Source: Syntrophales bacterium (lineage in GTDB: Bacteria; Desulfobacterota; Syntrophia; Syntrophales; UBA2210). From it: a stretch of DNA of 64,000 nucleotides. The position numbers and the translations under genes are program-made. This document shows, one piece after another, positions 1-8,222 of the stretch. Every line of letters begins with the position of its first letter. Positions within the stretch are counted from its first letter, which is position 1. The DNA is taken from NCBI GenBank assembly GCA_023230565.1, contig JALNXD010000007.1:40829-104828 (forward strand). Reading direction: 5' to 3'. Under the pieces are notes generated by a model that saw only the letters and a list, made by a program, of their open reading frames with translations, made no database searches and was not told the DNA's origin.

Positions 1-841
1 TTTTCGGATCGAACCGCGTCAGAAGAACGGAAGTGGAACCGGAATAGACAGGAGTGCACAACCCCATAAGATTTCCGGCTATGTGGAATATCGGCATCAC
101 CGCTATCTGAATATTATCGGCTTCATACTGTTTAAACTGTACAAGTGAGGCAACTGTTGCCAGGGCATTCCCGTAGGTCAGCATCGCACCCTTCGGCTGG
201 CCTGTTGTTCCCGATGTATAGATCATCATAGCGACATCGTTCCAGACATCAACTTCGACATACGGCACTTCCGGCGGATATTCGTTCAAAATAGTCATGA
301 ACTGAACCGTATCGGAAAAGTTCTTCTTCTCCTGCTCAAGTTCGTCCGGCAAGGGGAGTGCCGGCTCTTCGGGAATCATATCCTTGTAATTCGTCACGAC
401 AACATTCTCAAGGCCGGTCTTATTTCTGATCTTTTCAGCAATTGGATACAGATCATCGGTAGTAATCAATATTTTGGCGCCTGCATCGTTCAGTTCATAT
501 TCCAGTTCCCATTCTTTAAACATTGCGCTGCAGGGGGTCACAATGCCGCCAAGCGTCTGTATCGCAAAGTGAGCAATTACATATTGAGGACAATTCTGCA
601 TGAAAAGAGCTACCCGGTCACCTTTTGCCACACCTGCGTTTTTCAAATAATTGGCAAGGCGTTTCACGGAATCATCAAGCTCTTTCCATGAAAGCTCTTT
701 TCCATAAAAAATAAATGCAATTTTATCGGGAAAATCTTTTGCATTTTGCTGAAGATATTCATGCAAAGGTTTTTCGCCAAGACGATATTCAATCGTATCA
801 GATACACCGGTCGGCCAGTGTTTCATCCAAATGCGTTCCAT
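1..841 (-). CDS. AMP-dependent acyl-CoA ligase (partial, N-terminal part)
   Basis: The frame is open from an ATG at 841 to the window edge, giving about 280 N-terminal residues. It carries the adenylate-forming signature YTSGTTGQPKG near residues 205-215 (P-loop-like ATP contact) and the usual fold of long-chain fatty acid/aromatic acid CoA ligases, which activate a carboxylate with ATP and load it on CoA in the cytoplasm. GGAG stands about 10 nt upstream of the ATG. The C-terminal catalytic half lies outside the window, so substrate class cannot be judged. It is the last gene of a minus-strand block with a LIV-type transporter, an enolase-superfamily enzyme and a binding protein, which suggests activation of an imported organic acid (inference). 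Confidence 0.9.
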   Translation of the reverse strand, partial: MERIWMKHWPTGVSDTIEYRLGEKPLHEYLQQNAKDFPDKIAFIFYGKELSWKELDDSVKRLANYLKNAGVAKGDRVALFMQNCPQYVIAHFAIQTLGGIVTPCSAMFKEWELEYELNDAGAKILITTDDLYPIAEKIRNKTGLENVVVTNYKDMIPEEPALPLPDELEQEKKNFSDTVQFMTILNEYPPEVPYVEVDVWNDVAMMIYTSGTTGQPKGAMLTYGNALATVASLVQFKQYEADNIQIAVMPIFHIAGNLMGLCTPVYSGSTSVLLTRFDPK

Positions 842-970
842 ACTCACTCACTCCAATCTATATTTATACTCACTAATTTCTTGTGTATCCCCCATCTTGA
901 TAATAAAATTCAAGTATTCGGCACATTCTATACATTGATAAACATACCTTTACGATATTGAACCAAATTG

Positions 971-1015
971 AATTGCCGCTCTCCCCGTTCGAAAACAGGG
1001 AGCTGTGCGGCAATT
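971..1015 (-). terminator. hairpin downstream of the binding-protein gene
   Basis: Nine-base perfect arms (971-979 and 1007-1015) are extended by an inner five-base stem (981-985 with 998-1002). It lies 88 bp after the stop of the substrate-binding protein gene. The T-run in the minus direction is weak, so it is a probable rather than classical intrinsic terminator. Confidence 0.5.
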
Positions 1016-1102
1016 ATTTGGGTAATTAATTTTTCTTCTTTTAAGTTTTGGGTCACGATTCTACTTATATGTTGGATACAAGAAAGAAAAATTTCCGCTT
1101 CA

Positions 1103-2299
1103 TCAGTCGTCGAGAATTCCGGGAATCGGACCCGAAATGACCTTTACAACAGATTTTCCGTTTTCAACTTTCTGCAATGTCATATACTGCAGCATCTGAC
1201 GTTTGATACCGAAGATTTTCTCTCCTCCGAAACTGCACGGTCCAAATGCATCTTCCCATTTGATCGTCTCGAGCGTATCCGCCAGCACAAAAGGATCAAA
1301 GCTCTGACTTTCGACAATCGCCTTGGTGAGACAGCCGAAAAGCGCGTAATGAGTGTAATAGTTTGCATCCCAGTCCCGTTCGGGATACTTTTTCAGAAAC
1401 CGCTCATAAATCTCCCGCTGCTTGTCATTCTGGGGTTCCGCCGGTGATGCACCGAGATAAGCGCCCTCTGCGAGTTCCGGACCGCATATCTTGAGAACCT
1501 GCTCCGGATTGGGACCCCATATCAGATACATCGCCCCTTTATATCCCAGTTCTCTTGCTTGTTTAAGCATGAGGGCCTGGCTTGTCGGGTCCGTCATTCC
1601 GGTTTCGATTAAATCGGGGTTTTTCGAAATGACCCTGGTCAGCACGGATGTAAAATCCTTAATGCCTCTTTCGTAGAATTCGGAAGTGATGGTCTCGAGA
1701 CCGAGCTTCCCCAGCACATACTTTGATGCAACGAGATTACCCTTTCCCGTTTCATCATCAGGATTAATAGAGGCGACTGTTTTGCATCCGGTTTCCTTTA
1801 TAATATACGGAATAGCGGATGCATAGGCGCCTTCTATAGCCGGATTAAACCTGAAGAAAAGGGGATTATCAGGGTTTGTCACCGACTTGCCTCCTGCCGC
1901 ATTACACAGCGCGAGTATTTTGTTCTGTTTCAGAAGCGGCATACATGCCAGGGAAGGAGAGCCTCCCTGTATGGCGACATAAGAAACCTTATCGGAAAAG
2001 ATTGCCTTATTCAATGCTTTTACGGCTTCGGCAGGAATGTACTTATGGTCGTACACGAAAACCTTCCACTTATAAGTATCTCCCTTTACTTTGAATCCGC
2101 CTTTCTCATTGATCTCATCGGCGCCCAGTTCCATACCTCGGCTGTTACCAATTCCCCATACTGCAGCAGGTCCGCTTAATGCGGTCAAAATTCCGAACCG
2201 TGCTTCCTTTTCAGCTGCATAAACCGCGCTTCCGCCTGCAGACAGGCCAAAAGCACATATAAATGCAAATATACTAATCAGCGATATTACCCTTTTCAT
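1103..2299 (-). CDS. LIV-type ABC transporter periplasmic binding protein
   Basis: A 398-residue exported binding protein of the LivK/Leu-Ile-Val family (type I periplasmic fold). A basic N-terminus (MKRVIS), a hydrophobic stretch of about 18 residues and an Ala-rich cleavage region ending near VYAAEKEA mark a signal peptide. The mature protein begins ARFGILTALSGPAAVWG, the usual first strand of this family. The ATG at 2299 was chosen over an in-frame GTG six bases upstream because AAGGAG sits 5 nt before it. The matching permeases and ATPases are 2.2 kb upstream in the same direction, separated by an enolase-superfamily gene. Ligand is unknown; the family binds amino acids, but also amides, urea and aromatic acids. 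Confidence 0.9.
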   Translation of the reverse strand: MKRVISLISIFAFICAFGLSAGGSAVYAAEKEARFGILTALSGPAAVWGIGNSRGMELGADEINEKGGFKVKGDTYKWKVFVYDHKYIPAEAVKALNKAIFSDKVSYVAIQGGSPSLACMPLLKQNKILALCNAAGGKSVTNPDNPLFFRFNPAIEGAYASAIPYIIKETGCKTVASINPDDETGKGNLVASKYVLGKLGLETITSEFYERGIKDFTSVLTRVISKNPDLIETGMTDPTSQALMLKQARELGYKGAMYLIWGPNPEQVLKICGPELAEGAYLGASPAEPQNDKQREIYERFLKKYPERDWDANYYTHYALFGCLTKAIVESQSFDPFVLADTLETIKWEDAFGPCSFGGEKIFGIKRQMLQYMTLQKVENGKSVVKVISGPIPGILDD

Positions 2300-2339
2300 A
2301 CACACTCCTTTCTTCGATGAATTCCGGTTTTATTCGCTT

Positions 2340-2368
2340 TTTTCCATGAGAACCGTTCTCATGGAAAA
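2340..2368. promoter_or_regulatory. 29-bp perfect palindrome, probable operator
   Basis: Fourteen-base arms (2340-2353 and 2355-2368) are perfectly complementary around a single central C; the core reads CCATGAGAAC-C-GTTCTCATGG. It lies 41 bp upstream of the binding-protein start codon. No T-run follows on either strand, so an operator for a dimeric repressor fits better than a terminator. The regulator is not identified. Confidence 0.6.
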
Positions 2369-2533
2369 TCAAATGTTATTCACTTTTTTTCAGCGTTATG
2401 TCTGGACTCCCTTTTTGTGATTTATACCGGGCAGTGATGGGGATTTCCACCATTATGCATTCCCGCTTTTGCAAGAGCCTCACTATTCAATTATATTGCC
2501 GGTCAATTGCTCAAGAACCTTTTTACTGATCCA

Positions 2534-3766
2534 TCAACTTTTTTTATAAGAAGTATTATAAATTTTTCCGGCTCCTTCCACTCTCGACAAATATTCTTTC
2601 ACCTCAGGACTCGAGTATTCGTTGTAAGGATGCCGTGCGAGCACCTTTTCATCCGGTTCGACACCAAGACCGGGTGCCTCCGGAGGAAGTATGAAACCTT
2701 TTTCCCATACGACCGGTTCTTTGAGAATTTCCTCTGAAAACCCGCCCCATGTTTCTATCCCTTCCTGGATCAGAAAATTTGGGCTGCACATGTCCAGTTG
2801 AATGCTGGCCGCGCCGGAGACGGGTCCGCAGTACATCCAGGGGGCGATCTGCGCATAATACGCCTCTGCCATCCCGGCTATTTTTTTCGATTCCAGAAGC
2901 CCGTGAGAGCCTACATTTATCTGCAGAATCTGGGCTGCCTGTTTTTCCAATATCGGCCTGAAATCCGCTTTTGTGACGAGGCGCTCTCCCGTTGCAATGG
3001 GAATGCTGGTAGAAGAGGCTACCCGTGCCAGTTCATCGGTATTTTCCGGAGGTATCGGTTCCTCGAACCAGAGGGGCGAATAGGGTTCCAGGCTTCTGGC
3101 AAGCCGTATCGCACTGTGGGTAGTATACTGTCCATGCGTTCCCAGCAGTATATCGCATGTATCTCCGACGGCATCCCTGATGCAGGCAAATACATTCTCT
3201 GCATAGCGCAACTCCGGAAGGGATATCTCTCTTGGCTGGGGAACCATGGGAAAAAGCGGGTCCAGCTTTATGCCCGTAAATCCCATATCGGCGATTTTCA
3301 AAGCCGCTTCGCCTGCCTTCTCCGGATCGTCGCCTGGATGCCAGTCATACATCATATACGTATAACTCCTCAGCTTCTCATGACACTTTCCGCCCAGCAG
3401 ATTATATACCGGCTGACCCAATGCCTTTCCCACAATGTCCCAACAGGCCATTTCTATAGCTGCACATGCCTGGGTGGCCAACGTCGATGGATGCTGGAAG
3501 TAATGCCAGTAATGGCACTTGCTTCCTCCATACAACCGGCGCCACAGGTCTTCTATATTGAAAGGATCAACCTGATCGATCACAAAGTGATCACAAAGCT
3601 CATGCACCAGCTGCACCAGTGTTTTCTCTCTGAATGCCGCCCCGTTGCATTCACCCCAGCCTTCAATTCCCTCGCTTGTGGAAAGCTTCAAGAATATCCA
3701 ATTGATTCCTCCCTTAAACGGAGGAGGCACTCCCACAACATAGGTAGAAAGACCTGTTATCTTCAT
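2534..3766 (-). CDS. mandelate racemase/muconate lactonizing enzyme family protein
   Basis: A 410-residue member of the enolase superfamily, closest in layout to galactonate/sugar-acid dehydratases: N-terminal capping domain (about 1-130), then a TIM barrel. Metal-ligand glutamates are visible in WFEEP and in ATGER. The first ligand position, normally the Asp of a VDFHG-like motif, reads LGTHG, and the motif that carries the barrel histidine base in galactonate dehydratase (APHxxxGP) reads APWMYCGP. The His of THG is kept. The reaction is therefore probably not classical galactonate dehydration. The gene starts 2 nt after the livF-like stop and shares that operon, so the substrate may be what the transporter imports (inference). 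Confidence 0.85.
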   Translation of the reverse strand: MKITGLSTYVVGVPPPFKGGINWIFLKLSTSEGIEGWGECNGAAFREKTLVQLVHELCDHFVIDQVDPFNIEDLWRRLYGGSKCHYWHYFQHPSTLATQACAAIEMACWDIVGKALGQPVYNLLGGKCHEKLRSYTYMMYDWHPGDDPEKAGEAALKIADMGFTGIKLDPLFPMVPQPREISLPELRYAENVFACIRDAVGDTCDILLGTHGQYTTHSAIRLARSLEPYSPLWFEEPIPPENTDELARVASSTSIPIATGERLVTKADFRPILEKQAAQILQINVGSHGLLESKKIAGMAEAYYAQIAPWMYCGPVSGAASIQLDMCSPNFLIQEGIETWGGFSEEILKEPVVWEKGFILPPEAPGLGVEPDEKVLARHPYNEYSSPEVKEYLSRVEGAGKIYNTSYKKS

Positions 3767-3768
3767 CG

Positions 3769-4476
3769 CTATACACCCAGGTAAATCTTTTTTACATGGT
3801 CGTTCGCCATCAGTTCTTTGGAATCTCCTTCAAGGACGACTTCTCCGACTTCAAGCACATAGCCGCGGTCGGCCACGCCGAGCCCGAGTTTTGAATTCTG
3901 TTCGACCAGAAGAACCGAAACGCCCATTTTATTTATATCCCTTATGAGCACTCCCAGTTCCTGAACTATTTTCGGGGCCAGACCCAGCGAGGGTTCATCA
4001 AGGAGAATAAGCGAAGGCTCGCTCATCATCGCACGGGCAATTGCGAGCATCTGCTGCTCGCCGCCGCTCAACGTACCCCCCTTCTGATCAAAGCGCTCCC
4101 GGAGAATGGGAAAAAGGGCGCAGACTTCATCCATTCTTTTCTGGATCTCCTGCTTATCCTTTATTACATACGCCCCCATTTCCAGATTTTCGTGTACTGT
4201 AAGCCCCGAAAAAATCCGCCTGCCTTCCATGGAATATCCGATGCCCTTGCGGGTAATCTGGGGTGCCGGCAAGCCGTCGATTCGCTCGCCATTGAACCAT
4301 ATTTCTCCGCTTGTCGGCTTTTTCAAGCCGATAAGCGTTCGCAAAATAGTTGATTTTCCGGCTCCGTTGCCTCCGATCAATGAAACAACCGTCCCTTTTT
4401 CAATATTGACCGAAACGCCTTTCACGGCCTCCACTTTTCCATAATGTACCTTTATATTTTTAATTTCTAGATGCAT
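3769..4476 (-). CDS. livF: LIV-type ABC transporter ATP-binding protein (LivF-like)
   Basis: A 235-residue ABC ATPase: Walker A GGNGAGKST near residues 35-43, signature LSGGEQQ, Walker B LILLDEPSLGLAP and H-loop-region VLLVEQN. The length and the EPSLGLAP sequence are typical of LivF. It pairs with the neighbouring LivG-like ATPase to drive the LivHM permease. Its ATG overlaps the livG-like stop by one base (TAATG), so the two are translationally coupled. Confidence 0.93.
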   Translation of the reverse strand: MHLEIKNIKVHYGKVEAVKGVSVNIEKGTVVSLIGGNGAGKSTILRTLIGLKKPTSGEIWFNGERIDGLPAPQITRKGIGYSMEGRRIFSGLTVHENLEMGAYVIKDKQEIQKRMDEVCALFPILRERFDQKGGTLSGGEQQMLAIARAMMSEPSLILLDEPSLGLAPKIVQELGVLIRDINKMGVSVLLVEQNSKLGLGVADRGYVLEVGEVVLEGDSKELMANDHVKKIYLGV

Positions 4477-5249
4477 TAATCGTCCGCTCCTAAATAGGCT
4501 TCGATAACACTTGCATTATTCTGTATTTCCTCCGGAACCCCTTCTGCTATCTTTGTCCCGAAATTCAATACGGCAACCCGGTCGCAAAGCCCCATCACCA
4601 CCCGCATATCGTGTTCAACCAACAGTACGGTGATTCCGCGGTCTCTGATCTTCCTGATCAGTGTCATCATTTCAGATTTTTCCTCGTTATTCATACCACT
4701 GACCGGTTCGTCCAGCATGATGAGCTGCGGGTGAGACGCCATGGCGATCCCGATTCCCAACATCCGTTGATGGCCGTGGGCCAGATTCTGGGCAAGTTCG
4801 TCACGGTAATTTTTCAGCCCCACGAACTCCATTATATTGTCCGCCACGGCATGAATCTTTTCCCGCTGTGCACGGACGGTTCTGAAATTGAACAAGTCCA
4901 TGAACATGCTCGTTTCCACCTGAAGCTGACAGCCCACAAGAATATTTTCAAGTACGGTGAAATCTTTGAACAGAACATTGGCCTGAAACGTCCGCACCAG
5001 CCCTTTGGCCGCCACCCTGTGGGGCTTTAGATTAGTGATATCTTCATTGTTGAATTTCACTGTCCCATGCGTAAGCTTATAGACGCTGCTGACGAGATTA
5101 AAAACTGTCGTTTTGCCGGCACCGTTGGGACCTATTATTCCTACTATCTCTCCTTCCGAAACGGAAAGGCTTACATCGTTTACTGCCGCAAGTCCTCCGA
5201 AATATTTCGTCACGCCGGATAGTTCCAATATGGGATTTTTTTGATTCAC
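4476..5249 (-). CDS. livG: LIV-type ABC transporter ATP-binding protein (LivG-like)
   Basis: A 257-residue ABC ATPase with Walker A GPNGAGKTT (about residues 38-46), Walker B LIMLDEPVSGMN and VLLVEHDM. LivG proteins carry an insert after Walker A, which the length here allows. The signature segment reads LAHGHQRML instead of the usual LSYGQQR, a divergent C-loop that keeps the central Gly and the Q. It lies 3 nt after the livM-like stop and one base into the livF-like start. Confidence 0.92.
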   Translation of the reverse strand: MNQKNPILELSGVTKYFGGLAAVNDVSLSVSEGEIVGIIGPNGAGKTTVFNLVSSVYKLTHGTVKFNNEDITNLKPHRVAAKGLVRTFQANVLFKDFTVLENILVGCQLQVETSMFMDLFNFRTVRAQREKIHAVADNIMEFVGLKNYRDELAQNLAHGHQRMLGIGIAMASHPQLIMLDEPVSGMNNEEKSEMMTLIRKIRDRGITVLLVEHDMRVVMGLCDRVAVLNFGTKIAEGVPEEIQNNASVIEAYLGADD

Positions 5250-5252
5250 GAC

Positions 5253-6218
5253 TTACTCCTTTCTCATAACCGCATCACGGATTAATCCGGGAATCGATAT
5301 AATACCGCCCGGCATGAACCGTAAAACCAAAATGAGAATTACACCAAGAATCATCGGCATGTATTCCTTGAAAGGTCTCAACAGTTCATCCAGGGTCAGC
5401 ATGACGGCACTGCCTACGATGGGACCGGCAATCGAACCCGTACCTCCCATGACAACATACATCAGCATGTAAAAGGATGCCATCAGAGTAAAATCCCAGG
5501 GGCTGCAATAGGTGAAATAATGTGCCCAGAAGGATCCCGCCAGACCTGCGAAAAATGCACCCAGGGCAAAAGCCGCTACTTTATACTTCATGATATACAC
5601 GCCGGAAGATTCGGCAAGCATATCGGCCTTGGGAAATGATTTCAGAAGCAGTCCCGTTCGGGATTTTTCAAAACGCCACATGACAAAAACCGTTATTACA
5701 AAAAGAACAAATGCCAGATAGAAGTAGTGTACCTTTGAATTAAACATAATGGCAAGGCCACCGAGCTTTATCGCATCCGGTGGCGGAATACCAAGCAATC
5801 CCTGAGGCCCCCCGAAAAGGCTGTCCCACATCATCCAGATTCTCCGGGACACCTCGGACAGGCCCAGAGTGATGATCACGAAGTACGCCCCTTTAATCCT
5901 CAATGTCGGCAATCCGACTATGATCGCCAGAATTGCCGCAATCACTCCGGCAAGAGGAAGGCATATCCAGAAGCTCCATCCCAGCTTCATCGCCAGAGCC
6001 CCCGAAGCATACGCTCCGAAACCCATAAAACTCGCCTGAGCAATGTTCAAATGGCCTGAAACCAGAACAATCCGTATGCCGAGGGCAAGCATGCTCCATA
6101 TAAGAATTGCAATGGCAATATGAAGTATGTAGGGATCACTCGAAAACACAGGCAGCAGGATGGCCGCCAACCCAACAATCGCGATTATTACTTTTTTAGT
6201 AGTAGAATTATTCTTCAT
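5253..6218 (-). CDS. livM: LIV-type ABC transporter permease (LivM-like)
   Basis: About 321 residues with eight or more hydrophobic segments and the permease motif VVMGGTGSIAGPIVGS typical of LivM. The ATG at 6218 (MKNNSTT) is preferred to a TTG nine codons upstream; it overlaps the end of the livH-like gene by 11 bp. Inner-membrane subunit partnering LivH. Confidence 0.92.
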   Translation of the reverse strand: MKNNSTTKKVIIAIVGLAAILLPVFSSDPYILHIAIAILIWSMLALGIRIVLVSGHLNIAQASFMGFGAYASGALAMKLGWSFWICLPLAGVIAAILAIIVGLPTLRIKGAYFVIITLGLSEVSRRIWMMWDSLFGGPQGLLGIPPPDAIKLGGLAIMFNSKVHYFYLAFVLFVITVFVMWRFEKSRTGLLLKSFPKADMLAESSGVYIMKYKVAAFALGAFFAGLAGSFWAHYFTYCSPWDFTLMASFYMLMYVVMGGTGSIAGPIVGSAVMLTLDELLRPFKEYMPMILGVILILVLRFMPGGIISIPGLIRDAVMRKE

Positions 6219-7089
6219 GGCCAAATAACCCCGTCGGTTTAACAATCAACACACCGATCATGATCAAAAAGACCACAATCAGAGCGAAGTGCGCCCCTAC
6301 ATATGTTGATACGAACGTTTCGGTAAGCCCTATAATAAACGCGCCGGCCACAGCACCGGGCAAGCTCCCCAGTCCGCCGAGAATAACCGCAGCGAACGCC
6401 TTCATAATCGGCTCGACCGCCATATAAGGATTGATATAGTAGATCGGGCCTACAAGTGCTCCGCCTGCCGCGGCAATCGCGCAGCTTACGCCCATTGCAA
6501 CTGAAAAAATCATTCCTGTCTTGATTCCCTGAACTTCGGCCGCCTCTGAATCCATCGCCACCGCGCGCATCGCTTTCCCCATCCTCGTGCGGTCAATGAT
6601 CACATAGAGAATGGCAATAAAAATAATACATCCTATGATCGCTGCAAGCCGTTCATTGGAAAAAGAAACGGTTCCCAATTGTACAAGGCCCGCAAAAGGC
6701 GAGGAAACCGATTTGTCTACCGGACCAAAGGCAACCAGCGCCGCCGCCTGCAGAAAAAGCATCACACCGAGAGAGACAATCATGACGGTTTCATGAGGCT
6801 CTCTCACTGGCCGAAAGATCCATTTCTCTACAATCATTCCAATGACAGCGACAACAACCATTGAAATCAAGATAGCAATGATATACCCCACTAAGGCGGG
6901 CATGCCTGCAAAGATTGGATGGGCCTCCAGGAACCACCAAACACCGAATCCGCCCAGCATGTAAAATTCGCCATGGGCGAAATTGATAATGCTCAGGATG
7001 CCGAATATGAGACATAACCCGATTGCAATAAGGGCCAGCGTCAACGATGCCATCACCCCATTTGCTAATGTTTGAAGAAAGACTTCCAT
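6208..7089 (-). CDS. livH: LIV-type ABC transporter permease (LivH-like)
   Basis: A 293-residue polytopic inner-membrane protein. The N-terminal SIINFAHGEFYMLGGF segment and the late VILGGLGSLPGAVAGA segment are hallmarks of LivH. AGGAGAGG precedes the ATG. It is the first transporter gene of the liv unit and starts 70 bp after the activase stop, with no clear terminator between, so it may be read from the sigma-54 promoter upstream of the activase (inference). Confidence 0.93.
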   Translation of the reverse strand: MEVFLQTLANGVMASLTLALIAIGLCLIFGILSIINFAHGEFYMLGGFGVWWFLEAHPIFAGMPALVGYIIAILISMVVVAVIGMIVEKWIFRPVREPHETVMIVSLGVMLFLQAAALVAFGPVDKSVSSPFAGLVQLGTVSFSNERLAAIIGCIIFIAILYVIIDRTRMGKAMRAVAMDSEAAEVQGIKTGMIFSVAMGVSCAIAAAGGALVGPIYYINPYMAVEPIMKAFAAVILGGLGSLPGAVAGAFIIGLTETFVSTYVGAHFALIVVFLIMIGVLIVKPTGLFGHEE

Positions 7090-7159
7090 GCACCTCTCCT
7101 TCTCATTTTCTTAAGTTTAACATGCAATATCTATTTCACGCCTTGATTCTTAACCGATT

Positions 7160-8086
7160 CTAACCTCCTTTCCAGCTTTCGATGCGAACATTCAACCCGT
7201 AATACTCTAACAGCGTTTTCAAAGCAATTATTTTTCCGTCATCTCTATATGCGATTTCTAGATTTTCGTACTTTCGATCCAGTTTCTGTTTTTTTACATC
7301 ATCATTCTCATGATAACGTATAATTTCGATACCATTGACATTTTTGCCCAGCCTGCAGGCAAATTGCGCAAGCTCCGTTGCGTTTTCTTCCGTATCATTC
7401 ATGTGGGGAATAATCGGTATGCGAATTGTTACCGAATGGCGTTCGGCAACCTTACGAAGATTTTCAAGTATCAGCCGGTTGGAATACCCTGTTAATCGCC
7501 GGTGGGCTTCATCATTCATATGTCTTATATTAAAATATATAAGATCGGGCCATTCCGTGATCATTGCTATTTTTTGCCAGGAGGCAAAACCTTGAGTTTC
7601 AAGAACCGTGTGGATTTCATGCCGCCTGCATTGCTGCAGGAATGCCGACACAAATTCCGCCTGCATGGCCGGTTCTCCACCGGTAATTGTCACTCCCCCC
7701 GAAGAAAGTTGATAGGTGGGTACTCCTTTTTCAATTTCCTGCATGAGATCGCAGATGCTGTAATACCGGCCTAACAGCTCAAGTGCGCCATAGGGACAGC
7801 ACTCTGCACATATTCCGCATTTATCGCAGAGAGCATCATCAATTTTTAACATGCATGCCGAATCTTCCATAATAGCATCTCTGGGACATATATCTTTACA
7901 TATCAAGCATCTGCTGCATTTCCAGTCCGTAAAAAGAATTTCACCGACATTTTTCTGCATGTGGGGGCACACACATTTCAGACAGCGCAACGTACATCCC
8001 TTCATGAAAATAACCGTCCGAATCCCCGGACCGTTGCAGACCGACAGCGGTTGTATTTTCGCAATTAGACCTTCTGGCAAATTCAT
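7160..8086 (-). CDS. glycyl-radical enzyme activating enzyme (radical SAM, two ferredoxin-type clusters)
   Basis: About 308 residues. The radical SAM motif C-x3-C-x2-C is CTLRCLKC (near residue 35), after the family opening NGPGIRTVIFMKGC. Two 4Fe-4S ferredoxin motifs follow, CSRCLICKDICP and CDKCGICAECCP, then GGVTITGGEPAMQ. This layout defines the larger activases of pyruvate-formate-lyase-like, benzylsuccinate-type and glycerol-dehydratase-type enzymes, which install a glycyl radical with SAM. The ATG at 8086 (MNLPEG) is chosen over one 48 bp upstream because GAGG precedes it and a sigma-54 promoter covers the longer start. No glycyl-radical enzyme is in the window, so its client is unknown. 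Confidence 0.9.
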   Translation of the reverse strand: MNLPEGLIAKIQPLSVCNGPGIRTVIFMKGCTLRCLKCVCPHMQKNVGEILFTDWKCSRCLICKDICPRDAIMEDSACMLKIDDALCDKCGICAECCPYGALELLGRYYSICDLMQEIEKGVPTYQLSSGGVTITGGEPAMQAEFVSAFLQQCRRHEIHTVLETQGFASWQKIAMITEWPDLIYFNIRHMNDEAHRRLTGYSNRLILENLRKVAERHSVTIRIPIIPHMNDTEENATELAQFACRLGKNVNGIEIIRYHENDDVKKQKLDRKYENLEIAYRDDGKIIALKTLLEYYGLNVRIESWKGG

Positions 8087-8117
8087 GTAAACCTCATTCC
8101 TGGGAACAAGGGATACA

Positions 8118-8133
8118 TGCATTATATGTGCCA
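8118..8133 (-). promoter_or_regulatory. sigma-54 promoter of the activase gene
   Basis: On the minus strand the sequence reads TGGCACATATAATGCA, matching the -24/-12 consensus TGGCACR-N4-TTGCW with the invariant GG and GC exactly 10 nt apart and one mismatch. It lies 32 bp upstream of the activase ATG, and a sigma-54 activator gene sits immediately upstream. Confidence 0.8.
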
Positions 8134-8185
8134 TGAATAAATTCTTGTTTTATCGAAACGTTAGGCATCAAATAGGTTAAATCAA

Positions 8186-8201
8186 TAGCGATATTTCGCT
8201 A
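8186..8201. promoter_or_regulatory. candidate enhancer-binding palindrome
   Basis: TAGCGA-tatt-TCGCTA is a perfect 6-bp inverted repeat about 53 bp upstream of the sigma-54 -24 element, a plausible upstream activator site for the adjacent regulator. Assignment is by position only. Confidence 0.45.
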
Positions 8202-8222
8202 ATAATCGAAATGGTGCACCTT

